Shown: one piece after another, positions 6,217 to 8,924 of the stretch
Layout of the letters: every line of letters begins with the position of its first letter
How positions within the stretch are numbered: the stretch's first letter is position 1
From: an uncultured Selenomonadales bacterium
GTDB taxonomy: Bacteria; Bacillota_C; Negativicutes; Selenomonadales; Selenomonadaceae
Assembly: GCA_937907035.1 (NCBI GenBank)
Contig: CALCTX010000132.1
Location: 1 to 8,924, forward strand
DNA: 8,924 bases
Direction: 5' to 3'
The notes under the pieces: model-generated
Seen by the model: the letters and a program-made list of their open reading frames with translations, nothing else
Told to the model about the DNA's origin: nothing
Databases searched by the model: none
Made by a program: the position numbers and the translations under genes

Positions 6217-7620
6217 TTGAAAAAAAGGAATTTGCTGTTAAGGTTTGTATTGTCATTGGTCATTTTATTGTCGTTGACTGGTACGGTGTTTGCGGCTCAG
6301 CTGGCACAACTGAAGGCGGTCCGGTGGAATTCTGATCAGGATAATGACAGAATCGTTTTTGAACTGTCGCAAGCTGCTGATCATAAAGTAACAGAAGAAA
6401 ATAATGGTCAGCGGATCGTTATTGAACTCATGGGAACGACAGACCGGGCAAAGGGTAAACCGGCGGTAAAGAGTTCGCAGGTAAAGGGTATCAAATATGA
6501 TACAACGCTGGGCAACAAAATAAAGATAATTATTGATTTGACTGATCCGGCAGAATACACGGTCAATACGCTGAAAAATCCGCAACGGTTGTATTTGGAT
6601 ATTGCTAAAAATTACGAGCGGATAAAAAAGATCATTGTTGCAGATGGCATTACGCATATTACTTATAATCGCCGGACAATTGACGGCCCGCTCTCGGCAC
6701 ATTTTTTGGCTGTTGATAACAAAAAATATAATATCCGCCCGGCATTGGCCGGCGGAATTGTCAAGGGGCGGCAGACAACCGCAAAGATTGCAGCGGATAA
6801 TAAAGCCGTGGCAGCTATCAATGCCAGTTATTTTGGTAATGACGGGACAATTCTCGGGTATTTAAGGATTGACGGAACTACAGCCGGTACGACCTGTTTT
6901 ACACGCAGTGCATTAGGAATAAGAGCTGATGGGGCGGCTTTTGTTGATAAACTCGCTTATAATTGTGCGGTAACGATCGGCAAGACGACATTGTTTGCTT
7001 CCGGGGTCAATGCTGAACGGGGAGAAAACGGACTTGTCATTTATAACCGCTATTACGATAAAAAGACCGGAACCAATGAATTTGGCAAGGAATATCTGAT
7101 CAGGGGGAATATTGTTTCGTTATTTAAAGGAAATAACTCTGATATACCGGCAGACGGATATATAATTTCTGTACATGGGACGGCGAAAAATACCTTCCGC
7201 AATGTTAAAGTCGGTGACAAGGTCGTTATAAACGAAAATTTGGGACCGATTTGGAATGGTGTACCACAGGTTATCGGTGCCGGACCGATGTTGTTGAAAA
7301 ACGGACAGGTTAAGGTTACTGCTTTAGAAGAGGAGTTTCCTGATGACATAGCAGTAGGACGTGCGCCACGGACTGGGTTCGGGATTATGCCTGACGGTCA
7401 GTATTTGTTGGGTATTGTTGACGGCCGGCAAAGCTTCAGTATCGGCTGTACACTTACCGAATGGGCTGAGCTTTTGAAAAAAATGGGTGCACGTGAAGCA
7501 ATAAATTTTGATGGCGGCGGTTCAACAGAAATGGTGTTGCGGAACAGGGTCGTCAACAGTCCGTCTGATGGAAAAGAGAGACCTGTCGGCAGTGCGTTAG
7601 TAGTTTTATCAAAAAAGTAA
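6217..7620 (+). CDS. Secreted phosphodiester glycosidase (NAGPA-like) with N-terminal AMIN domain
   Basis: A 467-residue secreted protein. Starting at TTG 6217, it has a classic signal peptide (KKRNLLLRFVLSLVILLSL..., cleavage near VFA/AQ, residues 26-27). An AMIN-like beta domain follows (about 31-130, with RIVFELSQAADH, QRIVIELMG, and a second half IKIIIDLTDPAEYTV...RLYLDI). AMIN domains direct periplasmic proteins to the cell wall. The C-terminal NAGPA (phosphodiester glycosidase) domain (about 195-465) shows AVAAINASYF (197-206), GRAPRTGFGI (381-390) and INFDGGGSTEMVL (429-441). The family hydrolyses sugar phosphodiester linkages such as GlcNAc-1-phosphate esters; the substrate here is unknown. 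I chose TTG because AGGAAGGTGG lies about 6 bases upstream and the residues from it form a clean signal peptide. An ATG at 6172 has no ribosome site and falls inside a hairpin. The next gene is 12 bases on. Confidence 0.88.
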   Translation: MKKRNLLLRFVLSLVILLSLTGTVFAAQLAQLKAVRWNSDQDNDRIVFELSQAADHKVTEENNGQRIVIELMGTTDRAKGKPAVKSSQVKGIKYDTTLGNKIKIIIDLTDPAEYTVNTLKNPQRLYLDIAKNYERIKKIIVADGITHITYNRRTIDGPLSAHFLAVDNKKYNIRPALAGGIVKGRQTTAKIAADNKAVAAINASYFGNDGTILGYLRIDGTTAGTTCFTRSALGIRADGAAFVDKLAYNCAVTIGKTTLFASGVNAERGENGLVIYNRYYDKKTGTNEFGKEYLIRGNIVSLFKGNNSDIPADGYIISVHGTAKNTFRNVKVGDKVVINENLGPIWNGVPQVIGAGPMLLKNGQVKVTALEEEFPDDIAVGRAPRTGFGIMPDGQYLLGIVDGRQSFSIGCTLTEWAELLKKMGAREAINFDGGGSTEMVLRNRVVNSPSDGKERPVGSALVVLSKK

Positions 7621-7632
7621 ACGGGGTGCAGG

Positions 7633-7929
7633 ATGAAAAATAAACCGTTACTTTCAGCGATAGTTGCGCTCATTATATGTACAGCTGTTTATTGGCTGTT
7701 TTGGGGTGACAGGACGGCAATAGTAACCACTTTGGGCGGAGAGGTTTGTGCGGTCAAGTCAGTTGGCGATACAGTAAAAGAAGGCGATGCGTTATTAAGA
7801 GTAAAAACATCGCTTGGCAATGCAGTCGCAGCACGGGCTACCGTTAATGGAGAGATTATTGAAGTTTTGATCAAAATCGGCGACGATGTTAAACCAAAAA
7901 CAAAAGTTATTGTTATCAAAGAAAAATGA
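7633..7929 (+). CDS. Small membrane-anchored lipoyl/biotinyl-like (barrel-sandwich hybrid) protein
   Basis: A 98-residue protein with one N-terminal membrane helix (about 7-24, LSAIVALIICTAVYWLFW) and a compact domain outside or inside the membrane. The domain is made of two similar halves: GGEVCAVKSVGDTVKEGDALLRVK (35-58) and NGEIIEVLIKIGDDVKPKTKVIVIK (72-96). This duplicated G-E-[VI]...GD.V pattern is that of the biotinyl/lipoyl and HlyD-type barrel-sandwich hybrid fold. The modifiable lysine motifs (EAMKM, or DKA) are missing, so it is unlikely to carry biotin or lipoate. It resembles the hybrid domain of membrane fusion proteins stripped of hairpin and barrel parts. GGGGTG precedes the ATG. 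It sits between the glycosidase (12 bases) and the S55 peptidase (14 bases), and so is very likely co-expressed with both. I do not recognise a named gene; a scaffold or partner role is a guess. Confidence 0.75.
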   Translation: MKNKPLLSAIVALIICTAVYWLFWGDRTAIVTTLGGEVCAVKSVGDTVKEGDALLRVKTSLGNAVAARATVNGEIIEVLIKIGDDVKPKTKVIVIKEK

Positions 7930-7943
7930 GGCGGGTGGAATTT

Positions 7944-8924
7944 TTGGAAAAACTTTTGGGAAATATGCGCCTGAAAAAAATATTTAAACAAACAGTTGCG
8001 ACAATCGTGTTGGGAGCAACTGTGTTATTTAGTTCGCCGGTTATGGCAATGCCGGAGATCATGCCACTTTCAGAGATTCAGGAAGGGATGAGCGGAACCG
8101 GCTGGACAGTAATTGATTCATCGGGGGAGATCGTTCCGTTTGGGGTTGAAATAATCGGAATTGCTCAAGGCGGAAAAGGAACTCCGGCAGCGATCGTGGC
8201 TAAGGCTTCCGGTCCGGTTATTGATTCTTCGGGGGGCATTATCCATGGTATGAGCGGAAGTCCGGTATATATTGATGGCTTGCTTATCGGAGCTGCGGCT
8301 GCAACGATGAAGGACATGGAGCCGACAACCTTTATTATTACGCCGATCGAGGAAATGCTTAAAATTTGGGACCTTCCGGATAATAAAAAGCCGAAACAGA
8401 TTACCCAGGTCGATTTTAAAAAGGTAAATGAAGACCGGGAAAAACGGCTGAAAAAAGAGGCTGAGGAAAAAGCTAAAAAAGAAGCTGAACAGGCGGAAAA
8501 AGACGGGAAGGCAACAGAAACCGATCCTAAAAAAGATGGACCATCTGAAACCAAATCCGATGGAGAACAGACTGATAAGGAAAAACAACCGGTTGATACG
8601 CAAACTGAACAGCCGGCTAAAGAGACCGCACCGCGAAAAATTATGCCGCTTAATAATGCTAATGACCAGACCGGCGGTCGGGAACCGGAATATAAAGGAA
8701 CGCTGTTTGCGGCCGGGTTCGATTCGGTGTCCTATGCGGATATGGAAAAGAAGTTGCGCCCGTTAGGGTTTAAGACGGTCGCAGCCGGAGGATTTAAGAC
8801 AACATCAGGCAGTAATACGATTTATGATGCTACGTTGCAACCAGGCTCATCTTTTGCCATAGCAGTTGTTCATGGTGACTTTTTAGTCGGCGGAATGGGA
8901 ACTGTAACAGCAATGGATGGCAAT
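7944..8924 (+). CDS. SpoIVB-type S55 serine peptidase, secreted (partial, runs off right edge)
   Basis: The first 327 residues of a secreted protein with an S55-type domain, open at the window end. The signal peptide (RLKKIFKQTVATIVLGATVLF) is cleaved probably after VMA (residue 35). The S55 region begins MPLSEIQEGMSGTGWTVI, continues FGVEIIGIAQG, and reaches IIHGMSGSPVYIDGLLIGAAA (99-119). S106 in the GMSGSP box (or S104) is the expected nucleophile, as in SpoIVB. TPIEEMLKIWDLP (133-145) follows. A very charged Lys/Glu/Asp linker (159-232) interrupts the domain, which then resumes with KGTLFAAGFD and VHGDFLVGGMGTVTAMDGN. The His-containing GHP-type motif would be expected just beyond the edge. 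TTG 7944 has GGGTGG 5 bases upstream; an in-frame ATG at 7965 would also keep the signal peptide. Bacillus SpoIVB acts in sporulation signalling; whether this one does is unknown. It follows the small hybrid-domain gene by 14 bases. Confidence 0.82.
   Translation, partial: MEKLLGNMRLKKIFKQTVATIVLGATVLFSSPVMAMPEIMPLSEIQEGMSGTGWTVIDSSGEIVPFGVEIIGIAQGGKGTPAAIVAKASGPVIDSSGGIIHGMSGSPVYIDGLLIGAAAATMKDMEPTTFIITPIEEMLKIWDLPDNKKPKQITQVDFKKVNEDREKRLKKEAEEKAKKEAEQAEKDGKATETDPKKDGPSETKSDGEQTDKEKQPVDTQTEQPAKETAPRKIMPLNNANDQTGGREPEYKGTLFAAGFDSVSYADMEKKLRPLGFKTVAAGGFKTTSGSNTIYDATLQPGSSFAIAVVHGDFLVGGMGTVTAMDGN

Noticed and set aside
6172..6219. ATG at 6172 as the start of the glycosidase
   Set aside because: No ribosome site, lies in a hairpin, and would put 15 extra residues before a clean signal peptide; TTG 6217 has a strong ribosome site.
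8118..8603. Minus-strand open frames rich in Phe and Ser opposite the S55 peptidase
   Set aside because: They are the complement of the Lys/Glu-rich linker, which gives Phe/Ser/Leu runs. No family resemblance.
1..8924. CRISPR array, tRNA, rRNA, insertion sequence or prophage signs
   Set aside because: No regularly spaced repeats, cloverleaf, transposase-like frames or terminal inverted repeats were seen.

Overview
The window holds two divergent gene blocks separated by a 218-base AT-rich gap (2181-2398). The right-hand block (2399 to the end, + strand) encodes flagellar P-ring and L-ring parts together with envelope proteins carrying Sec signals. It uses strong Shine-Dalgarno sites of the AGGTG/GGGTG kind plus GTG and TTG starts. 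L- and P-rings require an outer membrane, while the S55 (SpoIVB-like) peptidase and the small extracytoplasmic proteins have a Firmicutes flavour. The best overall guess is a diderm Firmicute (Negativicutes/Selenomonadales-like). This is inferred from gene content, not from a database search.

Left block (1-2180, - strand): an operon reading leftwards. It starts with an RDD-family membrane protein, then an MsmK/UgpC-type sugar ABC transporter ATPase, then the start of a MalF/UgpA-type permease cut by the window edge. The ATPase carries a 4-base deletion exactly at Walker B, so it reads as two overlapping frames: a pseudogene or a sequence error. This block is clearly richer in G+C (36, 41 and 36 of 60 in rows 481, 901 and 1861) than the right block (28, 21, 18 and 28 of 60 in rows 3661, 4741, 6481 and 8221). 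That suggests foreign DNA or an assembly join near 2200-2300.

Right block (2399-8924, + strand): flgG (distal rod), flgA (P-ring chaperone), flgH (L-ring), flgI (P-ring) and a single-domain flgJ-type rod-binding protein lie in a tight operon. After a 71-base gap with a hairpin come three envelope genes: a secreted AMIN plus phosphodiester glycosidase (NAGPA-like) protein, a 98-residue membrane-anchored protein with a lipoyl/biotinyl-like (barrel-sandwich hybrid) domain, and a secreted SpoIVB-type S55 peptidase that runs off the right edge.

How they may work together: FlgG forms the distal rod, FlgA chaperones FlgI into the P-ring, FlgH forms the L-ring, and the FlgJ-like protein supports rod assembly. 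This FlgJ lacks the C-terminal muramidase seen in enterobacterial FlgJ. The downstream glycosidase/peptidase trio is the least understood part and the best candidate for an undescribed envelope-processing module. Its link to flagella rests on position only.
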